Shown here piece by piece: positions 44,514 through 58,900 of a stretch of 64,000 nt of DNA (positions are counted from its first letter, which is position 1; each line of letters begins with the position of its first letter). The translations under genes and the position numbers were made by a program. Under the pieces are notes generated by a model that did no database searches, had not been told where the DNA came from, and worked only from the letters and a program-made list of their open reading frames with translations. Origin of the DNA: Nemopilema nomurai (taxonomy: Eukaryota > Cnidaria > Scyphozoa > Rhizostomeae > Rhizostomatidae); assembly GCA_003864495.1 (NCBI GenBank), contig PEDN01001355.1, positions 744,001 to 808,000 on the forward strand, given 5' to 3'.

Positions 44514-46916
44514 TTAGGTAACTGCCCCTTCGTTTCAATCTCAAATTTCAACAGATTAGCAAGTGAGAACATTTACTCTGTTGGGTATCTCTGACAATAG
44601 AATGGTATGTAAGTCATTAGACAGGGTTTCTGCTTGTGGCAAAACATTGCAAGTTATTGTTTTTGAAAACTTGGCATTTGTTTTTGCATTTTAAGTGGAC
44701 TGTTGAAATGATGATTCTGAATGATGAGAACTATTCTTTGTCTAATAAACAGATATAGAATCGTTGAATTTTTCTTCTAGAGTACAAAAAAATTGTTTAC
44801 TTTGATACCTGGAATGCTTTTCCAGTAATTAAAATTTTATGTTTAAGCATTTCTTTATCACCAGGTCCTTCTAAGACAGAAAGATATACCACTGAAGTTG
44901 AATAAACACATAGAGAATAGAGAATCGGCCAGGAAACTGCCCACTCAGCAACAGTGAATAGTATATAGTATTGAATGTGCGATTAGTTGTATACAGAAAT
45001 GCACAGGTATCATTGCAGAGCACCGATTCTTATCAGGTCATCAACATAGCTTCGAGATTTCATGTTTCTTGCAGTTTCGACTTCGTGTATTCTCGCAAAG
45101 TAATTCAGCATAATTCACCAGAGCTTACTACCAGTTGCCTACCTCAAGAATCTCAGAAAGAGGGACAGAAAGACTATTAGGTTTTCCAACTTGGGAACGA
45201 AAATTGTCTGAAGTTACAAGATAAGGATACATTCTTTAACATAGAGCATGTCTTTAGCTCTTTTTGCATTTGATCATTGCAAATTTATTAGCAATTTAAA
45301 TTTCAGAACTGTAAGCGATATACCAGAACAAGAATTTGGTAAATTTTAGATATTTTATTGTCTAATATTATTTCATCATCGATAATCAAGTTTATCCCTT
45401 AGTTCCTTTGGATTCCTTAACTACAGAAAGAAGCCAAGCTTATTGTAGCATCAACTATATCCTATACGTTATCTCTCATTCCATGCACAAGCATTAACAT
45501 TTCGTAGAAATGTATACTTTTCCCAATATACTGTACACTATTAAAGGGATGTGAAAGGTTTTTTAGTACCTTGACCTCTGCTCTCAATGTAGTTGCTTTT
45601 CTTTACCTAGAGTATAGTTGAGTGTATAGGAATCGATCCTAATTTTTTACGGTCCCAGCTATTCTGCTACAGTTTATTCATCGTAAATTTCAATGGACCT
45701 GAAATCAAATGCAGCTAATATTTTTGTATTTTGAAGTTTTATGTCATTCTTATTTTTGTAATCTAAAAAACAAAGCTGAAAAGTGATACAAATTTGTGAT
45801 TTTTTTCTGTTGAATAATCAGCTGTTAGTAGTTTGCAGTAAAACATGGTCGTAAAAAATTTGTTCCCAGTCAACAGTGTCGTCTCGATCTTTGCAAAGTA
45901 AAGCCCAGGTTCTTTGCTGTGGTATAATTGCTCTAAAGCAAGAAAAAATCATAAGTCCATACATCTACGAGCCAAATCAAGACCAAATTAGTAAAATCTT
46001 TATTTATGTTTACGATTCCTTCAGTCTATGCCAAGATTTAAAGGCAAAGCCTTCATGCATTGATTAGGTTGGATAAAAAAATGTAAAATAAAGACGTTTG
46101 AATGGATAGAAAATTGGGTTAATGAACGTGTGACAAAATATAAAATCGAGAAGGTAAACGAATTATGAAAGAGAAAAGGAATGAATTAATTTCTGAATGA
46201 TAAAAATAGCGAGAGAATGAATGAATGAGTGAATGAATCGGTTATTTGAGTTAATAAAGGAGTAAGAGAATGATTAAGCAAGGTACAATGTTTAGCAAGG
46301 GCTGATCGATGAATCATCAAGTTCTGAACAAAAACAAGGGGGTTTAGATAAAAGTTGAAGAAAGAATTATGAGTCTTAGGCGAGCTTCTGACCGGAGACC
46401 AATTTTTAGAAATATATCAAGCTATAGAAGGCCTAATAGTATTGCAATTGAAAACAAAAATTTTGAAAAGCGTAAAGTCGAGAATTAATGATGTGAACTC
46501 AAATCTGCCAGATGCCACAGATTAGTTCCAAAGTTTTCCTCATAATGAGATCAAGCTTCTACCAATATTATTTCGACCAAGATGAAGTGCTACGACAGTT
46601 ACATGAAAAGAGGCCCGTTTATCAAAAACCACTCTTGTCTGTTTCACTTTTCAGAAGAAGTACAAAATTTTAACTAGTGGTGGTGATTCAAAGCCATAGA
46701 ATCCTTGATATGTTAGCCGTTGATTGACGAGTTAATAAATTTCAAACTTGAAAGCTCAGTAAAAAGAAAGTTTAAGTTAGACCCACTGATCTGTTAGACT
46801 ATACTTATCTCGTGTTGAAGAAGAGGCAAAATCAAAATGCTCCAGATAGTCGAATGGGCCTAGCCAGGACTCACAATTAGGGAAAAGAGTTTCGTTTATG
46901 GTAGACCACTGTTAAG
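44514..46916. other. 3' UTR and intergenic DNA before PLAA
   Basis: 2.4 kb of AT-rich DNA. It contains an imperfect GAAT tetranucleotide run near 46190-46250. The short open frames (44971-45180, 45876-46067) show no family motif. The PLAA promoter should lie in the last part. Confidence 0.5.
44744..44749 (+). terminator. Candidate poly(A) signal of the FN2/CRD gene
   Basis: AATAAA about 230 bases after the stop codon, at a typical distance. Confidence 0.45.
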
Positions 46917-49900
46917 ATGACTTTTAGACTTCGCAGTGTTATAAGAGGTCATGAATCTGATGTAAGGGCGGTTTATCCGGCCCTTCATCCCGAAGGAGCC
47001 GTGCTGACAGCTTCACGAGATCAAACATGCAGGTTGTGGGTGCCTAGCGATGAAGCTGGAAGTTTCACCGAAGGGCATATATTTTCAGGCCACACTCGTT
47101 ATATCTCAGCAGTAACAACAATACCACCTTCAGAAGAATACCCTCATGGTAAGTTTCGTATAAAGCTGAACTAAGAATGCTGTGCCTATGGTAAGTGCAA
47201 TTTTCCTAGGCACTTTAAAACCCGTAACCGGAGCTTTCAGGTTGCTGTTAGTTTCAAGATGTCAAATCATTCATAATATAAAATAAATTGACGAAGAGAG
47301 GTAGATAAAAGCTGATATGAAAAGATACTAAAGCTTCAAAATATAAGAAATTTGAAGCTGATATGAATTGGTTGAAAACAAAGTGTATAAAAAAATTGGA
47401 AGAGAGATGCACGCTTCCTTTTGTTATAAACACTAATGAGTCGACTAGTCGTTTCCCCAGATCAAACTAAAATCTATGATAGCCGTGTATTCAGTGAGAA
47501 AGTTGAAAGTTGAAAGGATTCAACAGAGCCAATAAATAAAGTTACTAAATGTACACATGTACAAATGTTTGATTGGTTCTGGTACTTATCTGCAGAGGTT
47601 AAGAAACCTTAAAACTTTCACTGACAAATCATAACAAGCAATAGTTATCTATGAGCTATGATTCATAAGCAAAATACTTTCAGGGTGCAAGCATAAACTT
47701 GGGATCTTTTATTACTACTAGCAGAGTTCCAGTTAGCAATCGACTATGTGTGAATTTGGGCCATTGTCTTCTTTAGATGGAAAAGAGCCCAATTTGTTTT
47801 GCTTTGTTTGTTTTTTTAACTTTAGGCAATGTTAAGTGAGTTTCATTTGGTATTTATCAAATGAGTGAAAGCTGTTGATGATGCCAATAGTAATTGGCTT
47901 AATTTAATCTGTATGCCTATGTGATCAGTTCTAGAAAACCTTTCATGGTTGCAATAAAGATTATTTTTCTTAACAAGAGAGATCTCAGAATCTCAAAATG
48001 CCCAAATTAATGAAAACAATGCAAGATAGATCAGATTTTTTTCAAAGTTAAGGTTGATTGCACATTTTGTAATGAATTCCATTACATTACAGAATGATGT
48101 CCTCTAGAAAGTTATGTTGTCATTTTTGACACACCACTAACAATGAATTTGAAGGAATGGATATTTTTAAAATAAACCTTGTGATACAGATTCATTAATT
48201 TGTTACCAGCTAGTCACATATTATAAAGGTCATGAGTTCATTTTCGGTGAATAACTCCAATAATCAGCTTCAATAACTAAATGTGCACTTTTCCTTTAAA
48301 TGTGACCTTAAATTCATCTCCCTCCTTTCAAAAAACCCATTCATTAGATAATGTTTCCACCACTATCAAGTAGACTTACGACCACCTTAAGACCTGCAAA
48401 ATACATAATTAAATAGACTGAGAGCTAGGTTTTATGTTGATGAAATATATTGGACACTTTTCATTTTCACTTTTAGGACTTGTGGCAACTGGGGGACATG
48501 ATTCCTTAATTTTAGTCTTTTCATTAGAATCCACTGGTAAGATGTTTTTGAAATGCCTGATTTCTTGTTTTCTATTTTCAGATCCCATACTTTTATTTAT
48601 CCTTTGCATCTATTTATTATTATTAATATTATTAACCACATCATTGCTACTTCAGGTTGCTTTTGACCATGAAAACATTTTGAATAAACTCATTCAAATC
48701 ATATACTGTTAATGCTGTTTGATATTTTCATGAAATGTCAGCTTATCTTTCCTGTTTCATGCATATTCTATTTATATATAAAATGATTATCTTCCTTAAG
48801 TATCCTTTTTGTTATACCAGTATGCAAAATAAGATTTCGAATGTTACTGCATGTCCAAATGTCTTTGTTAACAGAGCCTGTTCAGAAACTCGAGGGTCAC
48901 ACTGATGCAGTAATTTCAATTGTCAGTGGCAAATTTGGGACGCTGTTATCTGGATCTTGGGACAAGTATTCACTATTATTGATTCAAATGATCTATGTAC
49001 AAGATGTGCCAAGATTTTATAGCTTATCATGAAGTATTTGCCTGATATTTATTGCTCTCAACATTATAAGCTTAACAAGGCTGTATTTTCTTTTTGAGAT
49101 TATTGCTTGTTAGTTTGGAAATAAATTGCATTGTTGACCATACAAACTTCAAACTTGAATTGTCCTTTCGTTAAAAATGAGCTTGCACATGTTGATATTT
49201 GCAAGAAGTTGGACTTGATAAGGTATTGCATTGAGCACAAAACAGATTTAATCAGTGCTAGTGGTGGAATACAGGTATATTGTGTAGCTTGCACTGTTTT
49301 GAATCCTTCAGACCACATGGGGAGTAATGCAGGTAGAAATCCTTGTGCAAATATATCTTGACAACTAAACAAGGTGTTAACGTGTAATTCTGATATCTAT
49401 GGCCGCTTTATGATGGCAATGAGAAACCTGATTGGCTAATATACCATATTCTGTCTATGAGGTTCTGTCTATGAAAAGAACAGACAGATTCTGTCTGTGT
49501 CCGAATTCCAAATAACAACTACGCATTACAATTGCACCCTGTCATTACTGACTTGGTAAACCTTTTCACTACAGAACTGCTAAAGTATGGGTCAATGGCC
49601 AATGTGTTATGAATCTCAAAGACCATGCAGCAGCAATTTGGGCAGTAGAAATGATGCCAGATCAAGGTTATATGTTAACAGGATCAGCTGATAAAACAAT
49701 CAAACTTTGGAAAGCTGGCACTGTTGAGAGGACACTAACTGGTCACACTGATTGTGTCAGGGGATTGGCTGTGCTGTCAAGTTTTGAGTTCTTGTCATGT
49801 TCAAATGATTGGTAAGGGGATTTTGTGTGCTTTAGCAACCAAGCCTCAACCAGGTTTCAAATTATGAGGAAGTTGATGCAAAGAGTTGATAGGCTGAAGA

Positions 49901-52900
49901 CTTCTAGAATCAACTCAAGTAGCCAATTCTGCCCATGGTTTTTTCTTTTCCGCTGCAATCACCTCTTATGTTATCCCTGCAAAGCAGGTTCAGTTGATGT
50001 TCAATATCGCGGCTCTTATTACTCAAAAGTTTGTTAATTTGAGCATTTTTTGTTTCCTGTCAAGAAATTACAGTATTACATAATAACTTTGGATCTGACA
50101 TATTCCGTTGATGCTCTTTGTTTGTTATGATCATAAACTATTAAGAAGTTGCTCAAATAAGTGAAGTGCTTTAGAGGAATTTTGTTAGTAAAATGAAGAA
50201 AAGTCATAGACAGTTATTATTATTATTGTCCCTTTAGTTTTCATTTCTGTTAACGCGATAGGTGACTGTGTTCTAGTATTAAAAAAATGCCCAACTTTGA
50301 GGAAATGGAGGCAAGCTAATTAGTTTACACAAGCTCATGATTTTGCTGCGAGGGATGAAACAGTGAGCTCTTTGGAGCCACAAATTGAATTTATTGTATT
50401 TTGGAGCATATTCAATCTAAGGTTTGTTTTAACCTTGGAAATCGGGTAACTGGAGTTTGAGCAACTTGTAATTGCTTGTCCTATCAAGATATTGAATATC
50501 AATTGTTATTTATTAAGGATTGAAGAGACATTTGCTTGGTATGGTTCCTTTGCTATTTGTATGTTCATTATTGCTCTTCTTTGCTAGTGACGTAAGAAGA
50601 TGGAGTACAACAGGCGATTGTTTGCAAATATACACCGGACACACCAATTTTATCTACAGGTGGCTGTCTTTATTGAATCAAAATTTTCATTAAAGAAATA
50701 TTCAGTCAACGATTCAAGCACTATTCACACTAAGCGTTGGATAGAGATCTAAACACCCCGAGATCCCCCCTTTTAGTCTTTATTGATATTGCCTTGCACA
50801 TTCTTTTTATTCTCTATTGACATTCCCCTTTTTTTTAGGTTGAGGTATCTAATTCTTGCCCACATTTTTCGGGTTGACGTATCCAACTCCCCTTGTATTT
50901 GGGTAAAGATACCCACACTGAACATCATTCAAACTGTCAACTGTCCTTGTACGCTAGCCGAGACCCATGTCAATATCTAATTTAACTTTATATTGCTTGA
51001 GGTTTCTTTTCTATCCTCGTTTTGCTTGAGGTTTCTTTTCTTTTTTGATCTCATCGCACACTTATGCGAAATGCAAATGTAGGGTTATTCACTGACTTTC
51101 TTTACTTGTAGTATTGCATCACTGCACTCTGGAAGTGAAGATTTTGCAACTTGCGGAGAAGATCGGTCTCTAAGGATTTGGAAAGGTAAACATAAACGTA
51201 GAAATAGGGGCACAAGGGGCACACTTTCGTCTCACCTTTTAGCATTTGAGATAAGTGCCCCTTCAAAGCTCGGGCAAGTATCCTCCTTCTTCCTACTGTG
51301 TAATTAAAACTGTGAAGCTTTGAAGTTTGAGAGACTTGGTAAAGGTGCTCTATATATACCCCCATGTATGTATGTGCCCCTCCTGAAAAGATGCTCTCCA
51401 TGTCCTTAAGGGCATTTATCTTGTGCTTTGTGTTCCGCGCATTGTTTTGATAGGTTATTGCTCGCCCGTAAATAGTGCTTTTTCGTAAATTCTGATGATG
51501 ACGGCTGTAGTAAAACATGCTTTTCGTACACTTATCAGCTCTTTGGAAATAAATGATTTATTTCTTCGGAAAGTTGCTGCAAAGAAACGCTGAGTAATTT
51601 ACCGAGAAAATGGCAAGTCGTCATTCTGAATTAAAGCGTGTTTTGCTTTAGGAAATTTGCATCGCTCTGAGTCAAGAAGCGTCATTGTCATTTGCTGGCT
51701 TTCAAACCGCATAGCCTGCTCATTTGGAGTTCGATTAAGTCTGATTTTTCATGAGGCGTCAAGGCTTTTTCTGCATTCGACATGCTAATCTTAAAAAGAA
51801 ATGATGCAGGATAGCACTGGTGGCATGTTCCTGTTGCGCACATGCATTTTCAGGCTATTTAAAAGTTGCCGCCAACCTTAATATTCATCGGGGCTTTGAA
51901 ATGATTAAATTATGAAATATTGGTTATGTATATCTGATGAACTTTGAACTAAATACTTTGAAAGAAAAGCGCATTTTTCACATCCATATTGTCCGATAAT
52001 CATACTTTTGTTACCATGAATAGTTTTGCTGCTAAATACACAGTATGGATGACTTCAGACTTTCAGATTGAAATAATACACGGCTGTAAAGATCCTTGTA
52101 TGGCTGTTGAGATTTTTCGCAAAACTCGGCCAAGGTTAACGACAGTGATGCGTTTTGATAACAAGCAAGCCAAAGTTGTTTTGAATATCTCAGCATTGCG
52201 CTTGCAGTTACTAATGTAGATAATACAAACTCATTGTTATGAGTTGAAGGATTTTTCATAGAAAGCTGACGCCCTGTTGTTAACGCATGCGAGATGTATA
52301 GAATGTCCCTCTGGTATCAATGAAAATTTCTAACATGAGTATCACCTTGTGTTGACATAGAGTTGAAGTCACTTTTGCCTAGTTTGGCAAAGTAAACGCA
52401 TCTTTGCAGACTGTTTTGTTGTCGCCTATTCTGTATTAAGGGCTCCCGTTCCCCGGAGTTGCACAATGTTTTGACGATTTCATTACTGATGATTTCATTC
52501 AAAAACTGATTTTCGTCAGCACGAGAGCAAGTCCACCAATCTAGCCTGTTCTTTTTTGGACCTTCTCTTAAAGACCAAACTTATGCAGTTTCCGGATGCA
52601 AATTCAGCATACTTTTACCATTTAGAAAAGATTAAAGAATTCGATGAGATTCAGCTCAAGATTCCTTTTTCTAACCACTCTCTGGAATTTTTTGCGCACT
52701 AGGAATTAGAACATTTTTTTGCATGGTCAACATTTTCTTTTTTTGCCTGTACAGGTGGATGCTGTGTACAACTCATAACAATGCCATGCACGTCAGTCTG
52801 GTCAGTTTGCTGCTTGTCAAATGGAGACATTGTCGTTGGCTCTAGGTATGACTATTTTGTTGGGTGACCTCGCTCAGGCAAGAGGAGGAGACAGTTAGGG

Positions 52901-55900
52901 AAAGGGGTAGAGGTGCGGGAATAATAAATGTTAGAGAAGGTGAGATTAGGTGAGAGGATGACTGGGAAGAAAAGGAAACTGAAGGAGCAAGAGAATGGAG
53001 ATGCGAATGATAGATAGGAGAGGTAAGAAGGGCGAACACAGGCTGGGGTGAAAAAGAGATGTAAGAAGGGAGGTGAGAGAAGAGAGGGAATGTGAGAGAG
53101 GTGGTTAGCAGGGGCTGGAGTGGAGAGGGGCATAGAGACATGAAAGCAGCCATGCTTTTTGTGATTCCACCGTCTCTCATTGATACCTGCAACTTCTTCT
53201 TACTACGTTTTGAATTCATTCAATCATCATATCAAATTTTTCCTTCTTCAGTGATGGTGTTGCTCGAATTTTCACTTCCGAGGTAGACAGAATAGCACCC
53301 CCAGATGTTATCAAGGTGAATTTTTTTCTAGACTGGTTTTTTATCATTTTACCTGGCGTTTACCTTTTTCTCCAAAGGTGTTATTCCTTTATGCAAGATA
53401 CCATATGTCTTTCCGCTTTGCCTTTTAAAATACTGCTGTGTACACAAGGCAATGTTTTTAATGCCTTGATATGCTTTACTTCAGAGGTCTGAAAAACATT
53501 TGTAATTTTGTATTTGCATCCAGTGTGTACGCCAGAAGTAGTTAATTGCATTTATTGGCGATATTTTAACCCTTTGAAGCCTCTTGTATCAGCCAGCTTG
53601 TTTTAACCTCTTTTTGTAGGCATTTGAAGAGGAGGTTGCAAATCAAGCAATACCGGCAGCATCTAAGTAATTCCAATGTTTTTAATCAAGTTGGTCAATT
53701 TATTCTTATTTTTCTCACAAGTATCAGCACTTCGTCTCGTTGACGTAGCTTCATTACTGATGAGATGAAGTAATTATTTATGCAGAAAGCAGTATATAGA
53801 AGTAGCATCTACATCAGAACAGCATTTAGTTTCTTTTTAAACCTTTTCGATTAACCTTCACCTTCTCCTGTTATGTCGCATACTCCAACGCACAGATCTT
53901 TATGCCTTCCTTACACAATCAACTTTTCAATAAACAACTCATAATAAGATGTCTTTTTGATGGAATTCTTGCAACGATCACGCTAATTAAAGTATGCCTG
54001 TAACGATCATACTTAATGTTTCACGTGCATTCATTTCTCTTGAATGTAGGCGGAATATGTCTCTACTTTATGCTTCTCTTTAAATTATCCACCGTCGTTC
54101 TTTCATCCACTTTCGCTTTTCATTTTGCTTCTTGGTGTTTAGTGTCCACTCTTTTGACCATTACCAGCTACGTAATGCATTCCAAAATGCCTACATTTTG
54201 ATTTCGTGTTGACGCTATATCAGATGAAGTTATTGATTTGCAATTTTTGTCTCGTTCTTCTAGTCTAGACCTTGGGGAGATTGACAAAGATGAACTCTCA
54301 GGACCAGAAGCTCTTCTAACCCCTGGTATTTTGCGGAATATTTTTCCTGTTTAATGAAAATTAAAGTCTTTTTTTAGTCAGATTGTCTATGAGGTACAAG
54401 TCACGGTTAGCGATGAAGCTTAGTAACTAGTTACATACAACGTGTGATAATTTTGATAACTCATAACAAAATTCTGACATCATCAAAGGCTAGCGTTCAC
54501 TTAAATTGTTCTTCTCAAGGTGTAAAGGATGGCCAAACAAAATTAATAAAGCGAGGATCCAACGTGGAAGCGCATCAGGTATCGCTGAAAATATTCATGT
54601 CTTTCATTCGAAATAGTCATATGTAGCAAATAATTTTAATTAAAACGACGAGTGCTGTTAATGATTTGTGATGATGAGTTCTGTTATCAAAAGGGATGTG
54701 TCGTACCGTAATGTAATATTTTTTATATATTTATATTTCATATCAAACTATATGAAATTTTACACTATCAAGTTCTGTGTTTAAACCTTAACGAATGCTT
54801 CTGATAAAATCATGTTATTGTACTTTTATTATAATTTTTCTAGCCATATGATCTTTAGTTACCATTATGTTAAATTAATAATATGATATGTCTCTTTCCA
54901 CAGTGGGATGCTTCTGAGCAACTTTGGAAGAAGGTTTGTACCATTCTGACTTGTAGAAATACTTTGCTTGTGTTGATATGTAATTCATAATTTGCCATCA
55001 ATTGACATTCCTTTTTATTTGATACTGAATTAAAGCTCCCGGATGCCTATGAATAAAATAAATGTCTTCCCACATTTATCACATTTTGCCAGTTCTATCT
55101 CGATTGACTGATTTCATTTGCACAACTGTCTTTTCTTACTTAACCCCATACCATTATTCCTACTGCATTTGCTGCGAGACTCTTTCTTTTCTTTGTTAAA
55201 TCAACATTTGCGAGATTATCCTTTTTCCCCTATAGGTCTATTTTTCCTAATTCCTATTTCAAATCTTGTTAATTTGTCATGCCCAATGTGTTTAGTGTGC
55301 TTATTTTAGGCCCTGAAAGTTGTTTTGTGAGTTTTTTTAGCATTTCAATGTGAAATGGGTATTGATGATCGAAGAACGTTTTTTTGGTTTAGATTGGAGA
55401 TGTAGTCGGGGCGGCAGGAGAAGATAGTACTGCAAAAGTCTCTAATAAAACTGTCTATAATGGAAAGGTAACGGATTAGTAATCAAATTTCGTTTCGTAG
55501 CTCCTTGTTATAATAGGGTGGGAGAAGTTACTCCTTTAATGAACCGTTAATATGTTTTTTAGAAGCTTGAGTACTAAATTAGATGCTCGATACATTAATG
55601 ATGGACAGTCACCCATTGAAGCCAATTGTGGATGGTGTATCACATAATGAAATCCGAAATAAAGTTAAAAACTTCAAATAAAGTACACCCAGGTCGAGAT
55701 ACAATCTTGTCCTAAATTATGCCTAGTCGCAGATTTTAACTTGTGAAAGTTGTAGTCCTGTCACAGATTTAATTTCGTCTCAGATTAATTGTTTTGTAAA
55801 ATGCCTGATGCAACCTAATCCGAACCTGAATCTATATTTGCTAAGCTCCATAATTCACCGATTTTTTTGTCTTTCGTTTTGTTATAAAATCTAAAAACAC

Positions 55901-58900
55901 TGGTCTAATGCGGGTGATTCCATTAGATATTGGGACAAAAACTGGGACAAAAAACAGGATTTTGAAACCCATTATTTTAGATTTTCAGGCATAGTAGGGT
56001 ATTGCTTTAAACCTTTTTGGTTCCTTCTACACTACTGAAGTTACAGTATAATTGCTTTAAGCCATATGTTTCTTGTCGCAAAGGTGCTTTTAAAGGCTAT
56101 TGAACCTATTTTATGATAATATCTTGATAAGTATCAATGTTCCAGTGGAAATGGGTCACTTGGCTGTTAGCTCATACAGCAGACATTTCAGGTCCTTTCA
56201 AAGCTAGGTCATATTAGAAGTAGCACTTTGGCAACTAATGAGTCACTTCGTGTCAAATAAACGACGGCCTATAAATCTTGTTTCACAGATTTGGAAACTT
56301 TTTGCACATCTTTTTTGTTTAGTGAATAATGGAAATTCCTCAAATTTGAGTCAAATGTTCTCAAACCATTTCCGAGATATCAACGTTTTGCGATTTTTTA
56401 TATTTTCCAGAAAAGGGCGTTGCACTTTATCAAAGTGATTTTGATAAAATACTAATACCTTCTATTTGTGACCTATTGTAACAATGAAAAGTGCATTGTA
56501 GCTATTTTTTGTGTTCTGATCTCAGATTCGCTATTTCAAACCCGATCAGCCATCTTGCATTTAAACAGTTTTTTTAATTTTATTTTCGTATTCAGCTTCC
56601 CAGAAAATGGTATTGTGCCGATTTTCGGAATAGAACACTGAACTTTGGGATATATTGCATATTTTGTAGAGTTGTAAAATCCAAGATGACTGTCATCAAG
56701 AAATATTTTGGCAATTTGATCCAATTTTTGAGGAGCCATAATTTTTGAACAGTCTGGAGTTAGGAGCTAAAAGAGGGAATTTTTTAATTTCTCTATATAA
56801 GGAATATGTGAGCCAATATTGTGAAAATCTGAAATGGTGGGTTTCATGCCTATCCCATTTTTGTATGGAATTACCCATGCATCTTATCTGCCATTTATAC
56901 ACCAAGTAATGCAGTCACATCTAATTTAAACTCTTTTCAACGTATTATCTTTCAAGGAATATGATTATGTATTCGATGTTGATGTCGAGGAAGGAAAGCC
57001 ACCGCTCAAACTTCCCTTCAACGTCACAGGTACAGAAATGTTTGCAGTATATTTCGTGCTTAATATTGATGTATTCCCTGTCAGCAGGTCTCTTGTGAAG
57101 AAGCATAATGATACCCCTTAAATACAGTTTTTCAGAAGATTTAGGTTAAGAGAGCATCTTATTTGGATGTCCATAAGCTTTCGATAAGAATGTAGCAATC
57201 TAAAAGCCTTATTAGATATGTGAAAGTGCGACTATATTATATTGGACTATTGTTTTTGAAGGCAAGGTATAATATTTCATCGGAGAGATGGCAACTATTA
57301 TTGATCGAAAATGAAAGAAAAACGAGCTTCGATTAATTTCAGATTAGAAACAAGAAGTCGAAGCGTTTTTTTGCAGGCATTTTTTAAAAATCATTTTCTT
57401 TCCACTGCAAACGGAAGCTTCGTCAATCCATATTTGTGTGAAAATGTTTTCAAAGGCAGTGAAGGAGTCAGTAGCTTTTATACGATGTTATTGAAATACC
57501 GGTTTATGGTTGAAGATTTCGTAATTGAATATTGTTAGAACTTATGTTTCGTACAGCAAAACTTCAAAATACCAACAGAGTGTCCAATGTTTACCTACGT
57601 TTAGAAGCCTTGAACGGAAAAGTTCTTTAACATGCGAAAACTATGATTCCGCTATTCCGTGCTATTGAAAATATTTAAATTGCATAGCTGAAAGTTCTTA
57701 CAACTCTAAGTTTTGAAGATGTCGCCGATGAAAAGAACGGATCGGTTTCAAAGAAAGCCCTGTTCGTCGGCTTGTTTTTCCAACTAAGGAAGGGATTGCC
57801 ACCAGCTACGGCGGGTGCTGTCTATTGCTAATCGATGCCTTCCTTTTTAGATGATCCTTGGATGGCCGCCCAGAAATTCTTGGATTCCAATGATTTGAGT
57901 CCAGTATTTCTCGACCAAGTCGTACAGTTTATATTACAAAATTCCAAGAACGCAAAAGTTGCAGAAGCTACGCCACAATTTTCGGATCCGTTTACAGGTG
58001 AAACACCGCCCTACGAATAAAATGCTTTTCTGGTGCATAGTTGAAAGCTTTATAAAAATCTCATGTATAAAGTAATGTGATGCTTCAGGTTTGGTTATTT
58101 ATATCTTAAAGTTTTCGTGGTCAAGCTGCGAAGACAAAATGTTTACAAATGATTTGTTTCCGCAGCAATTTAAGCAATTTGTTATGTTTACCGTCAAATT
58201 ATTCTGCAAACATGCATTTTTCAATGACTTGAATTATATATCCGTACTTCATTGATTCCATCAATTTTTTGGATGCTCTTGAAAATAGCTTCGTGGAATG
58301 TTCTCATCAATTCTAGCTATCAGACGACCATGTTACAAAAGCCATTACAACTCGCGAATTTTACCGTAGCCTGAATTCTTAATGCAAATGTACTTATTCA
58401 ATATCAGAATCTTCCTATCCTAGAAACGATGCATTGTCTACTTTTGCATCTTTATTCTATTCCAAGTTTTTATAAGTAAGAAGTCTCCGTTTTGTAAATG
58501 CTCCGTTTTGTTGAGAAATCAGAAGATGAACTTCATGTAAACACGGATAGGCAAATTATCATGGAAGTCCATCGTAACATCACTGTATAGTCTGAAGATT
58601 AGTTAAGGCGACGAATAAACACACACATAGACGTATAATGGATTATAACGTATTAGAAGGCCATCGAAACACGTGGGCTTTTGATAAGCAAGCTTAGAGT
58701 TAGCTTGGCTTCGAGAAGGACTAGTTCAGTTGGCTGTATTGACTTTGTTTTGATTCAATGGTTTTGATTCAGGAGGCTCCAGGTACATCCCAGGCTCTTC
58801 GACACAGTCCGATGATCCACAGCTAAATGTATTTCAAGATCCGTTTACAGGTGCTTCTTTTGTAATTACCTCATTGTAGTTGCTTTCCTTTTGGATTTCA

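Noticed and set aside
52842..53219. Ser/Pro-rich minus-strand frames in PLAA
   Set aside because: Shadow of a purine-rich intron segment.
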